Assembly: GCA_934597345.1 (NCBI GenBank)
Contig: CAKTRJ010000020.1
Location: 1 to 45,449, forward strand
DNA: 45,449 nt
Direction: 5' to 3'
DNA from: an uncultured Oscillospiraceae bacterium
GTDB lineage: Bacteria > Bacillota > Clostridia > Oscillospirales > Oscillospiraceae
Shown: positions 1 to 8,017 of the stretch, in pieces
How the letters are laid out: the number at the start of each line of letters is the position of its first letter
Numbering within the stretch: position 1 is the first letter of the stretch
Made by a program: the position numbers and the translations under genes
The notes under the pieces: generated by a model
What the model was told of the DNA's origin: nothing
Database searches by the model: none
Seen by the model: only the letters and a program-made list of their open reading frames with translations

Positions 1-161
1 AGCTCATTTCCGATAATTAGCTCGTTGGACAACAGTTTTGTTTCCGGCCATTCCAGCACACTGACAGAGGATACCGCGCGATCTGTTCCTTTTGCTCCGG
101 CAATCAACTGTGCTTCACGCAGCGTGGGAAGTCTCAGGCAATCTGCAACGGTCACGTTCAT
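1..161 (-). CDS. PucR-family transcriptional regulator, N-terminal fragment (runs off window)
   Basis: Translating the minus strand from the ATG at 161 gives about 53 residues starting MNVTVADCLRLPTLREAQL, with ...GTDRAVSSVSVLEWPE... and ...LLSNELIIGNE. This matches the start of the PucR N-terminal ligand-sensing domain (MxxTVxDLLxLPxLxxAxxVAG, then DRxVxxVxVxExPD, then GELLLTT). A GGAG ribosome binding site lies about 8 bases before the ATG, which supports this start. The family carries a C-terminal HTH and often controls purine, amino-acid or sugar-related catabolism; that part is outside the window. It is transcribed away from the catabolic operon starting at 1229, so it is a possible regulator of it (inference). 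Confidence 0.75.
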   Translation of the reverse strand, partial: MNVTVADCLRLPTLREAQLIAGAKGTDRAVSSVSVLEWPETKLLSNELIIGNE

Positions 162-533
162 AGGATATCTCCTCTCAGCGGGGCGCTTACTACCAATCGA
201 CACTCTTCCACTTTCATGTTACCAGACTTTTCGCCGAGGAGCAATGGCTATCGGTACAATTTCTGATTGCCTTTTATTGTTCACACAGCTAAAGGCACAC
301 CAGTGATGCTTAACCTTTAATAATAACTGTAGTGTGCCACTTTATACCAGCGCAAAATATGAGCACTGGAAACGTTTATGAAACGCTTGCATTTATGGCA
401 TATTTGATATCAAGAAGATCTCAGCTGAGTAGATATATCGTACCTTGAGCAGGGCTGTGGATGCCTATGAGTTAAAAAATCAATGTCGATTCTTCTTTTC
501 ATAACACGGTCATGGCAAAGGGGGGCAGATTGC
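162..533. other. Intergenic region with GAAACG direct repeats
   Basis: No convincing gene is seen here. GAAACGTTT (369-377) and GAAACGCTT (380-388) form a direct repeat with an 11-base period, partly resembling catabolite-responsive (cre) or LacI-type sites, although neither copy fits the cre consensus cleanly. The rest is AT-richer than the flanking genes and would hold the promoter of the PucR gene. Confidence 0.3.
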
Positions 534-752
534 ATGAAGTACGCAGAACGGTATTGCCGCAAAGATCCTGAAAATGATCGCTTTTATGAGATATTCTTTC
601 GCCTGTGTCAGAAATACAATGTACGTTGGGTCAGCGCCCCGCTGAAAGAAAAGGCCTTCATCGAAGAGGTCACCCGTGTCACTTACGAGAGAGACACGGC
701 GCAGAGACTTGGATTGCCCCTATTAGGAGTTCCTCCTTCTTTTGCGTCATAA
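534..752 (+). CDS. Small hypothetical protein or gene remnant
   Basis: A 72-residue ORF (MKYAERYCRKDPENDRF... to ...LPLLGVPPSFAS), rich in charged residues and mostly helical in character, with no signal peptide or membrane segment. A G-rich stretch just before the ATG (ggggggcag) could be a weak ribosome binding site; the frame stays open upstream to 483. I do not recognise a family. It may be a fragment of a larger gene left in a degraded spacer, since it sits between unrelated genes and is followed by hairpins. Confidence 0.3.
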   Translation: MKYAERYCRKDPENDRFYEIFFRLCQKYNVRWVSAPLKEKAFIEEVTRVTYERDTAQRLGLPLLGVPPSFAS

Positions 753-804
753 AGTGCTCTGCCCCACATTTTGACCCATACGGGAAACTTGCAATAAAAC
801 GATA

Positions 805-848
805 GAGCCACCCGGCGGGAACGCAATTCTCCGCTGGTGGCTCCATAC
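805..848 (+). terminator. Hairpin with T-rich tail
   Basis: GAGCCACC pairs with GGTGGCTC, and GCGG pairs with CCGC inside it with one mismatch between. CATACTTTTTT follows, as in an intrinsic terminator on the plus strand. It could end transcription through the small ORF at 534. Confidence 0.6.
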
Positions 849-960
849 TTTTTTCAGAGTGTTGCTTTATCGCCCGCAGCAACGCAATATGTAACGATTC
901 TCACGGCATCGAAAGTTGCCCCACACCCTGCCCCACACGCGGAACTGCCTCAAGGTGAGC

Positions 961-1005
961 ACATAAAGCTGGGCCGGAGTGCCACTCTCCGGCCCAGTTT
1001 TATGT
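961..1005. terminator. Strong 19-bp inverted repeat, bidirectional terminator candidate
   Basis: CTGGGCCGGAG (969-979) pairs perfectly with CTCCGGCCCAG (987-997). The pairing extends outward through ACATAAA/TTTATGT with one G-T pair, so both strands have a T-rich flank. It insulates the operon starting at 1229 from upstream transcription. Confidence 0.75.
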
Positions 1006-1092
1006 GGTAAGATTTATTATCAGCTTTTTCTTATAAAAATTTTGCTTTTCGTCATTCGCGGATGCACAAACGGGTGTTTATACTTTGGTTAT

Positions 1093-1147
1093 ATGGAATT
1101 GGAATCCATTTGCATTTTTTACAGACCTGATTGTCTCTTCGTTTAAA
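1093..1147 (+). promoter_or_regulatory. Candidate promoter and palindrome upstream of the catabolic operon
   Basis: A palindrome ATGGA-N7-TCCAT (1093-1109) lies just upstream of TTACAG (1119-1124), which is 17 bases from TTTAAA (1142-1147). The box match is moderate, so this is a candidate sigma-A promoter with an upstream regulator site. The leader to the ATG at 1229 is about 75 bases. Confidence 0.4.
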
Positions 1148-1228
1148 ACCGTGGTCTTTCTTTTGTAAATATGGTACGCTCCTGCCAGAAGTTCCTTTCA
1201 AATCAAATCAGAACAGGAGTACAAACGT

Positions 1229-2020
1229 ATGAATATCCGCTTTGATTTCTCTGGCAAGACATGTGTAGTCACTGGTGGTGCCTCAGGTATGGGCCGCGAA
1301 ATTGTGAACGTATTGGCAGCAGCCAATGCTGAGGTGTTCGTCGCTGATCTCAATCAAGCTCAGGCCGACGAGATCGCCGCCCGTTGGACGGAGGCCGGGC
1401 ACAAGGTATTCTCCCTTCCCATGGACGGAACCAGTCTGGACAGCGTTGCCAACGCAGCCAAGTCCGTGATGACCACCGCCGGAAAAATTGACTTTCTCGT
1501 CAACTCCATGGGGATCGGCGCCAAGGCCAGAGAAGGCGAATCCTATGCCGACACGTTCAACCGTTTGCTGAATGTCGATCTGCACGCTATCTTTAATAGC
1601 TGCCACGCATTTGGCGAAGCAATGATCCAGAGCGGCGGTGGTGTGATCGTCAACATCGCTTCACAGGCCGCCACCATCGTTCCCGCCAAGACCCGGCCCG
1701 GCCGGGGCGGCGAGTATGGTCTGCTGGGTTACTGCACGGCCAAAGCCGGTGTGCGCCATCTGACCCGCTCGATCGCCACGCTTTGGGCCCCCTATGGTAT
1801 CCGGGCCAACAGCGTCAGTCCCGGCTATGTGGATACACCTTTGACCGCAGAACCTCACAGCGATCCGGTTATCCGAGCTGGTATGATCGCTGCCGTACCC
1901 CTTGGCCGTATCGCCGCCCCCAACGATATCGCGGGTACCGTTGCGTTCCTGCTGTCGGACGAAGCATCTTACCTGACTGCGCAGGATGTCATCATAGACG
2001 GCGGCTACACTGCACAGTAA
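1229..2020 (+). CDS. SDR-family NAD(P)-dependent oxidoreductase (polyol/sugar dehydrogenase type)
   Basis: A classical short-chain dehydrogenase of 263 residues. The Rossmann motif TGGASGMG is at 15-22, Asp40 ends the second beta strand (favours NAD over NADP), NSMG replaces the usual NNAG at about 92-95, and the catalytic triad appears as Ser145, Tyr168 and Lys172 (YCTAK). The C-terminal IDGGYTAQ is typical of the family. It probably oxidises a sugar alcohol or hydroxy acid; the substrate cannot be read from sequence. First gene of a plus-strand operon, with an isomerase/epimerase 33 bases downstream. GGAG precedes the ATG by about 11 bases. Confidence 0.85.
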   Translation: MNIRFDFSGKTCVVTGGASGMGREIVNVLAAANAEVFVADLNQAQADEIAARWTEAGHKVFSLPMDGTSLDSVANAAKSVMTTAGKIDFLVNSMGIGAKAREGESYADTFNRLLNVDLHAIFNSCHAFGEAMIQSGGGVIVNIASQAATIVPAKTRPGRGGEYGLLGYCTAKAGVRHLTRSIATLWAPYGIRANSVSPGYVDTPLTAEPHSDPVIRAGMIAAVPLGRIAAPNDIAGTVAFLLSDEASYLTAQDVIIDGGYTAQ

Positions 2021-2053
2021 ATTTTATCAATAATACAAAACAGGAGAAACGAT

Positions 2054-2860
2054 ATGATAAAAGTTGCCTCTTCTACATGGATGATCCCCGGTGAGGATTT
2101 CACCGAAAAACTGGCGCTGGCGGCAGATATGGGCTTTGAGGGTATGGAGATCCGCCTTTTGGAAGAAGCGGCCACCGCGGAAAACCTTCGTCAGTTGAGC
2201 AATGGTTTTTCCAGCGGCAAGCTGTTCCCTTGCTCGCTGCTCGTACCCGGTGACACTTTCCGCCGTTCGCTGTGTGACCGTGCGGCGTTGGACGCAAAAA
2301 AAGATCACGCTATGAGGGCGCTGGACATTGCCGCCCAACTCCACGCGCCTACCTGCCTGGCACCGGAATACCGCTATCAGGACCCGCTTCCTCTGTTCGA
2401 TATGAAGCGTCCTTCTCCAGCGGAATGGGAGCTTCTGCTGGAATTTCTCTCTTTTGCTTCGGACTACGCCGGCAAGGTCGGCGCTGAATGCCTGATCGAA
2501 CCGCTGAACCGCTATGAAACACATTTTTACTACACGCTGGCGGACGGCGCACGGGCCATTGACGAAGCTGGAGCCGTCAATGTAAAAATCATGGCAGATC
2601 TATTCCATCTTGGGATTGAGGAGGTGGATGTTGCCGCCGCCATTCGCAGCTACGGCAAATATATCGGTCATGTTCAGATCGGTGACAGTAACCGCCAGCT
2701 TCCCGGGCAGGGACATACCGATTTTATGCCCGCTTTCCGTGCGCTGAAAGAAATCGGTTATGACCGCTGCATCGCATTGGAATGCGGCATTCTGGGTGAT
2801 CCCGTGGCGGAACTGCCCAAATGTGCCCGGCGGATGAAGGATATGCTTCGGGATGCCTGA
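2054..2860 (+). CDS. Sugar phosphate isomerase/epimerase (xylose isomerase-like TIM barrel)
   Basis: 268 residues of the AP-endonuclease-2/D-tagatose 3-epimerase superfamily. The expected divalent-metal ligands are visible: Glu149 (CLIEPLNR), Asp182 (ADLFHL), His206 (HVQIGDSNR) and Glu243 (ALECGI). The family interconverts ketoses or hydroxypyruvate-like compounds without phosphorylation in many cases, so the substrate is open. CAGGAGAAACGAT gives a good ribosome binding site. It ends 16 bases before the aldolase start, within one operon, and fits a route from a polyol (oxidised by the SDR) to a ketose. Confidence 0.8.
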   Translation: MIKVASSTWMIPGEDFTEKLALAADMGFEGMEIRLLEEAATAENLRQLSNGFSSGKLFPCSLLVPGDTFRRSLCDRAALDAKKDHAMRALDIAAQLHAPTCLAPEYRYQDPLPLFDMKRPSPAEWELLLEFLSFASDYAGKVGAECLIEPLNRYETHFYYTLADGARAIDEAGAVNVKIMADLFHLGIEEVDVAAAIRSYGKYIGHVQIGDSNRQLPGQGHTDFMPAFRALKEIGYDRCIALECGILGDPVAELPKCARRMKDMLRDA

Positions 2861-2876
2861 AAGCGAGGGATATGCT

Positions 2877-3590
2877 ATGAAAGTATCATTGCAGCAGCTG
2901 CTGCGTGAGGCTGACCGGGCGCAGTATGCCGTTCCTGCCTTTAATTATTCCGACATCTGGGAGCTACTGGCTATCGTGGAGACCGCCGCCCAACTCCGTG
3001 CCCCAGTCATCTGCCAGAGTCATACCAAGATCACGGATATTTTTTCCGTCGACTGGTTGGGTGGACTGGGCCGCGCTATTATGGACAACGCTATTTGCCC
3101 TGTCATCAACCATCTGGACCACAGTGCCAGTGAGCAGTTGTGTATACAGGCCATTGACAGCGGTTATGCTTCCGTCATGTTTGATGGCTCATCGCTGGCA
3201 TTAGAGGAAAACATCCGCCGCACACAGCAGGTCACCGCTTATGCCAGACAACATGGCGATATATGTGTGGAAGGTGAGATCGGCCGCATCCGCGGCAATT
3301 CCGATGAGGGCACCTTTGCTGGCGGCGACTATCTGGCTGATGTGGATGATGTTGTCCGTATGGCAGCAGAATCAGGCGTGGATTCTCTGGCGGTGGGACT
3401 GGGTAATGCCCACGGTTTTTATCGACAGCGCCCTCAATTGGATTTCGCTCTGCTGGAACGGATCAATGCCGCTGTGGACACGCCACTTGTGCTGCATGGT
3501 GGCACCGGTATTCCTGATGAAGATATCCGGAAGGCCATTCGCTGCGGGATCAACAAGGTCAATGTGGGAACCCATCTGCACGACACATAA
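2877..3590 (+). CDS. Class II fructose-bisphosphate-type aldolase, C-terminally truncated
   Basis: 237 residues, about 45-50 short of the family's usual 280-290. Zinc and catalytic residues are present: Asp81-His82 (HLDHS), Glu132/Glu134, His179 (GNAHGFY), His207 (LHGGTGI) and the NVGT phosphate-binding loop at 229-232. The last helices are missing: a stop follows GTHLHDT and the DNA passes directly into E1-beta sequence in another frame. Start chosen at 2877 because GAGGGA lies just before it; an upstream ATG at 2853 would overlap the previous gene. Fructose-1,6-, tagatose-1,6- or related ketose bisphosphates are possible substrates. Loss of the C-terminal part probably harms activity (inference). 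Confidence 0.75.
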   Translation: MKVSLQQLLREADRAQYAVPAFNYSDIWELLAIVETAAQLRAPVICQSHTKITDIFSVDWLGGLGRAIMDNAICPVINHLDHSASEQLCIQAIDSGYASVMFDGSSLALEENIRRTQQVTAYARQHGDICVEGEIGRIRGNSDEGTFAGGDYLADVDDVVRMAAESGVDSLAVGLGNAHGFYRQRPQLDFALLERINAAVDTPLVLHGGTGIPDEDIRKAIRCGINKVNVGTHLHDT

Positions 3591-4050
3591 GCATTACAGC
3601 GTGGAGTTTGACATGCCAGACGACGGTGATGAAAACCTTCTGCTGCCAATCGGCAAATCCGCCGTGGTACACGAAGGCACCGATGTCACCGTGGTGGCAA
3701 ACTCCTTCCAGGTCGGCCAGTGCGTCAAGGTGGCCAAGCATCTGGAAAAGCAGGGGATCAGTGTAGAGGTGGTAGACCTGCGTACCTTGGTACCGATGGA
3801 TAAGGAAGCTATCATCAACTCCGTAAAGAAGACCGGCCGCCTGCTGATCGTGGACGAGGGCTATACCAGCTTTGGCATCGCCGCTGAGATTTGCGCCGCC
3901 ATTCAGGATGAGGTGTTCTATTATTTGGATGCCCCCATCCGCCGCCATTGCGCACCGGATGTACCGATTCCCTTCAGCCCCGCACTGGAAAAGCTGGTCG
4001 TTCCCAACGAAAACACGATCCTCAACGCCATCATGGATCTGGTCAAGTAA
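3589..4050 (+). pseudogene. 2-oxoacid (pyruvate/acetoin) dehydrogenase E1 beta, 3' half only
   Basis: From about 3592 the frame encodes HYSVEF...LPIGKSAVVHEGTDVTVVA..., then VVDLRTLVPMDKEAI, LLIVDEGYTSFG and APDVPIPFSPALEKLVVP. This is the transketolase C-terminal domain of E1-beta, continuous to the normal C terminus NAIMDLVK. About 190 N-terminal residues, including the pyrimidine-binding TPP domain, are absent, and no E1-alpha gene is present. The frame is open upstream only as a shadow within the aldolase gene. A possible internal start is ATG 3613 or GTG 3601, coupled to the aldolase stop. Without its TPP domain it cannot be a working E1. Confidence 0.85.
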
Positions 4051-4065
4051 CGGAAGGAGACAATT

Positions 4066-5385
4066 ATGGCAAAAGTAATCGTCATGCCCAAGCTGGGTTA
4101 TACACAGGACGAGGGCACTATCGTACAGTGGCACAAAAAGGTGGGGGAAACGGTCTCCAATGGTGAGCCATTTTTCGACGTCCACACCGACAAATCTATC
4201 ATTACCGTGGAAGCGAGTTGTGACGGCACACTTCTGAAGATCGCACTGGAGCCCGACACCACCGTTCCCGTGCTGACACCCGTTGCTGTTGTCGGTGCGC
4301 CCGGAGAGGATGCCGACGCCGCACTTGCAGCCCATGTCACCGCCGTTGCGGCCGACGCCGCTGTGGAGGCTGACTTTAGCGATGATACCCCCGCAGAAGT
4401 GCCCGACGCTCCTCAGTCCACCGGCGAGATGCTCAAGCTGACGCCTCGTGCGAAGACATACATGGCCCAGCATGAAATTGACCCCGTCTCTGTGCAGGTT
4501 ATTTCCGGCACCGGCTTTGACGGCGGTACCACCGAGCGCGACATCAAAGCTTCACCTCTGGCCCGCAAGATCGCGGCTGCCACCGGTACGGATCTGCATC
4601 AAGTGTCCGGCACTGGTACCAACGGCCGGATCATGAAGACGGATGTTCTCAATGCCGTCACCAGTGCGCCTGCTGGCAGTGATGAATTGCAGATCGCGTC
4701 TGTTACACCTTATAAGGGCGTTCGCAAGATCATTGGCGACAAGCTCTCTCAATCCAAGTTTACTGCGCCCCATCTATACTTCACCGACGCGGTGGACACC
4801 ACTGCACTTACCGAATTTCGCCGTCAGCTTAACGAGAACAGTGATGTGCGCATCGCTGTCTCCGACCTGCTGACACTGGCCGCCTGCAAGGCGCTGCAGA
4901 AATTCCCCGGCATCAACGTCTCCCTGCAGGACGGCCAGATCGTGACGTACCGTTCCATCAATATCGGCAACGCCGTGGCCGGTGACAATGGTCTTGTGGT
5001 GCCTGTAATCAAAAATGTACAGGAAAAGACACTGTCTCAGATAGCAGCCGAGTCCCGCGACTTGGTAGCCCGTGGTAAGGAAGGCCGACTCCAGCCCGCC
5101 GAGTACAGCAACGGCACATTCTCCATTTCCAATCTTGGCATGTTTGGCATCGGCAATTTCACTGCTATCATCAATGCACCAGAAGCAGCGATTCTGTCGG
5201 TCAGCTCCGTCCGGAAGACCCCCGTGGTCATCACCGATGAAAACGGAGAGGACGCCATCGCCATCCGTCCCATGATGAATATCCAGCTCTCTGTGGATCA
5301 CCGTTTGATCGACGGTCTGCTGGCCTCCCAGTTTGTGGAGTATATGAAAGACCTGCTGGAGCATCCCATCCGGATCCTGATGTGA
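4066..5385 (+). CDS. Dihydrolipoamide acyltransferase (E2) of a 2-oxoacid/acetoin dehydrogenase complex
   Basis: 439 residues. Lipoyl domain at about 1-78 with the lipoylated lysine at Lys43 (HTDKSI). A linker follows, then two peripheral-subunit-binding-like segments, about 126-161 (TPRAKTYMAQHEIDP...) and 163-197 (SPLARKIAAATGTDL...). The C-terminal acyltransferase domain ends with DHRLIDG, His412 being the expected catalytic residue. It moves the acyl group from E1 onto CoA through lipoamide. Starts 15 bases after the E1-beta remnant with a GGAG site. Which 2-oxoacid or acetoin it served cannot be settled because E1 is lost. Two binding domains is uncommon for a one-lipoyl E2. Confidence 0.9.
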   Translation: MAKVIVMPKLGYTQDEGTIVQWHKKVGETVSNGEPFFDVHTDKSIITVEASCDGTLLKIALEPDTTVPVLTPVAVVGAPGEDADAALAAHVTAVAADAAVEADFSDDTPAEVPDAPQSTGEMLKLTPRAKTYMAQHEIDPVSVQVISGTGFDGGTTERDIKASPLARKIAAATGTDLHQVSGTGTNGRIMKTDVLNAVTSAPAGSDELQIASVTPYKGVRKIIGDKLSQSKFTAPHLYFTDAVDTTALTEFRRQLNENSDVRIAVSDLLTLAACKALQKFPGINVSLQDGQIVTYRSINIGNAVAGDNGLVVPVIKNVQEKTLSQIAAESRDLVARGKEGRLQPAEYSNGTFSISNLGMFGIGNFTAIINAPEAAILSVSSVRKTPVVITDENGEDAIAIRPMMNIQLSVDHRLIDGLLASQFVEYMKDLLEHPIRILM

Positions 5386-5395
5386 GGTAACTGAT

Positions 5396-6781
5396 ATGGC
5401 ACATGATTATGAAGTGATTGTGATCGGCGGCGGCCCCGGCGGCTATGTGGCCGCGATCAAGGCAGCTCAATTGGGCAAAAAGGTTTGCATCATAGAGGGT
5501 GAGCACTTCGGTGGTACCTGCTTGAATGTGGGGTGTATCCCCACTAAAGCACTGATTAAAGGCGCCAATGTCTACGAGGCAGTGCAGGCTGCCGGCCAAT
5601 ATGGCATCTGCGGCATCGACCCCAACGCGCTGACCATTGATATGAAGAAGCTTCAGGTACAGAAACGCCGGGTCGTCAATCAGCTCGTCAACGGCGTGAA
5701 AAGCCTGCTGCGGGCCAACGGCGTGACCTCTATGACCGGGTTTGCCAGCTTTGTGGATGTCCACACCGTTTCCGTAGGCGGAAAGATGCTCAGTGCGGAC
5801 GATATCATTATCGCCACCGGCTCCAAAAACGGCATACCTGGTTTTATCGCGCAGGAGGGCGTCAATCATATCGTTTCCAGCACCGAGCTGCTGGACATTG
5901 AAACGCTGCCCGACTCCATCGTCATCATTGGCGGTGGTGTGATCGGGATCGAGTTTGCCTACCTGCTCAACACGCTGGGCGTCAAAGTAACGGTGGTGGA
6001 GCTGGCCGGACATATCCTTCCGCTGGTGGATCAGGAGATCGCGGATCTGTCTGAAAAGAAGCTTGCCAAGGACGGCGTTACCTTCCACCTAAACGCCAGA
6101 GTCCGCATGGTGCGGAACGACCATGTGATTTTTGAAAAGGACGGCAAGGAGCAGGAAGTCTCCGCAGAAATGATCCTGATCGCTGTGGGCCGTGCTCCCA
6201 ACACAGATGGGTTAAATGCTGAGGGCGTCGGCCTTGAATTTGACGGAAAAGCAATCAAGGCGGATGCCAGTCAGCGCACCAACATTCCTCACGTTTACGC
6301 CATTGGGGACGTCAACGGCAAGGCCATGCTGGCCCACACCTCTTTCAGCGAGGGTGAGATCGCCGCCCGCTGCATCTGCGGCGATGTCTGTGCGATGGAC
6401 TACCGCTATATTCCTTCCTGCATTTATGTGGAGCCTGAGATCGCTAGCGTCGGTCTGACGGAGGAGCAAGCCCGCCAACAGTATGGCGATAAAATTAAAG
6501 TGGGTAAATTCCGTATGGCCGCTAACGGAAAGTCCCTGATTGAAGGTGACAACGGTGGTATGTGCAAAGTGATCCTGGACAGCGAGTACGGTGAGATTCT
6601 CGGTGTGCATCTGTTTGGCAAGCATGTCACTGAAATGATTACTGAGATGGCCGTTGCCATGAATCTGGAGGCCACCGTTGAGGAAATCATTGCCACCGTG
6701 CATCCCCATCCCAGCGTCAGCGAGGCGTTACGGGAAGCTTTTATGGCCGCTTGGGACGGCAAATCCATCCACAGTCTGTAA
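5396..6781 (+). CDS. lpdA: Dihydrolipoamide dehydrogenase (E3)
   Basis: 461 residues, the usual length for an E3 without its own lipoyl domain. N-terminal FAD motif GGGPGGYVAA, redox disulfide Cys42/Cys47 in GGTCLNVGCIPTK, central NAD-binding IIGGGVIGIEFA, FAD-binding IPHVYAIGDVNG, and the C-terminal His-Glu pair in HPHPSVSEALREA. It reoxidises E2 dihydrolipoamide with NAD+. Eleven bases after E2, clearly co-transcribed. Being intact and apparently constrained, it may still serve another lipoyl system such as glycine cleavage elsewhere (inference). Confidence 0.93.
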   Translation: MAHDYEVIVIGGGPGGYVAAIKAAQLGKKVCIIEGEHFGGTCLNVGCIPTKALIKGANVYEAVQAAGQYGICGIDPNALTIDMKKLQVQKRRVVNQLVNGVKSLLRANGVTSMTGFASFVDVHTVSVGGKMLSADDIIIATGSKNGIPGFIAQEGVNHIVSSTELLDIETLPDSIVIIGGGVIGIEFAYLLNTLGVKVTVVELAGHILPLVDQEIADLSEKKLAKDGVTFHLNARVRMVRNDHVIFEKDGKEQEVSAEMILIAVGRAPNTDGLNAEGVGLEFDGKAIKADASQRTNIPHVYAIGDVNGKAMLAHTSFSEGEIAARCICGDVCAMDYRYIPSCIYVEPEIASVGLTEEQARQQYGDKIKVGKFRMAANGKSLIEGDNGGMCKVILDSEYGEILGVHLFGKHVTEMITEMAVAMNLEATVEEIIATVHPHPSVSEALREAFMAAWDGKSIHSL

Positions 6782-6794
6782 AAAGGAGATGCCT

Positions 6795-7991
6795 ATGGAT
6801 CGAATTCCCAATTGCACAGTCCTGCACTGGGATCTTCAGGAACCACAGCAAACTGCCGCTTGCCTGATGCCTGCCATTCGAGGTGTCTGCAAACCCTCTC
6901 CGTTTCCCATTGTTCGGTTTTTGCCGCTGCCGGAGGTGGACCGCAATCTGTGTGATGTCTGTGAGGGAGGTGCATGGATTGAGGCTTCCTCACTGGAAGA
7001 GGCCTATCGTGCCATTGCACAGCTGCCGCCCCGCACCCGACTGGTCGCCGTGAAGGGGCTGGGTGTATTTGCCTGTTGTTCTACTGTTCAGGAGACTGAG
7101 TCTCTGCTGGTTGGTTGGCAACTGGGGGCTCTCCCTTCGTCGACCGTGTGCTCTGCTCCCGGCGGACGTATGAAGGGACGCGTTGTCATCGTTACCGGCG
7201 GCGCACAGGGCCTGGGCAAAGGCATTTCCTCTGCGCTGTTGGCGGAAGGCGCCCGTGTAATATTAGCCGATGTGAATCTTTCTCTGGCACAGGAGACCGC
7301 CCACGCTTTTTGTGAACAATATGGTGATTTTGCAGTCACCGCCATGTACGCCGATGTGACGGATGACTGCTCTGTCGAGGCCTTGTGCCGGGAAACTGTC
7401 TTGCATTTTGGCGGGATCGACGTTATGTTCAGCAATGCCGGCATCGTCATTGCCGGTGATCTGGAGCAGATGACCTCATCCACCATGGCTAAAGTGGCCG
7501 ATGTCAACTATATCGGTTATTTTCGCTGTGCCAAGTACGCATCCCGTTATATGAAGATCCAATCCGCCTTCGATCGGCAGTATACTGCGGATATTCTTAA
7601 CACCAGCAGTATTGCCGGTTTGGTGGCATATTCCAAAAACTTTGCCTATTGCGGCAGTAAGTTTGCTGTTCTGGGGCTGACGCAATGCTTTGCAAAGGAA
7701 TTGCTGCCATACGGTATCAAGGTCAATTCCATTTGTCCTGGCAACTACTATGACGGCCCGCTGTGGAACGATCCAGAAAAAGGTTTGTTTGTCAAATACT
7801 TACAGGCTGGTAAGATCCCCAACGGGAAAACCGTACAGGATTCCATTGAATTTTATATGAATCGTGAGCCCTTCCAACGTGGCTGCACTCCGGAGGATAT
7901 CGCCGCAGGTGTACTGTACTGCATTGAGCAACAATTTGAGACCGGCATTGCACTTCCGGTTACCGGCGGTCTGGCCATGGGCGGGCTTTAA
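6795..7991 (+). CDS. SDR oxidoreductase with N-terminal extension (sorbitol-6-phosphate dehydrogenase-like?)
   Basis: 398 residues. The C-terminal 270 are a classical SDR: TGGAQGLG at 134-141, SNAGIV, NTSS, and the YCGSK active site. The first 125 residues are an extra domain containing AIRGVCKPSPFPIVRFLPLPEVD and RTRLVAVKGLGVFACCSTVQET; the last part resembles the distal half of class II aldolase/adducin domains (PGLGVFAxGKxxxEA), as in rhamnulose-phosphate aldolase/dehydrogenase fusions, but the zinc histidines are not obvious. Start chosen at 6795 because of AAAAGGAGATGCCT. A phosphorylated or free polyol is the likely substrate; the exact one is unknown. Confidence 0.7.
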   Translation: MDRIPNCTVLHWDLQEPQQTAACLMPAIRGVCKPSPFPIVRFLPLPEVDRNLCDVCEGGAWIEASSLEEAYRAIAQLPPRTRLVAVKGLGVFACCSTVQETESLLVGWQLGALPSSTVCSAPGGRMKGRVVIVTGGAQGLGKGISSALLAEGARVILADVNLSLAQETAHAFCEQYGDFAVTAMYADVTDDCSVEALCRETVLHFGGIDVMFSNAGIVIAGDLEQMTSSTMAKVADVNYIGYFRCAKYASRYMKIQSAFDRQYTADILNTSSIAGLVAYSKNFAYCGSKFAVLGLTQCFAKELLPYGIKVNSICPGNYYDGPLWNDPEKGLFVKYLQAGKIPNGKTVQDSIEFYMNREPFQRGCTPEDIAAGVLYCIEQQFETGIALPVTGGLAMGGL

Positions 7992-8017
7992 GCACCATTT
8001 TCTGACAGGAGGTACAT

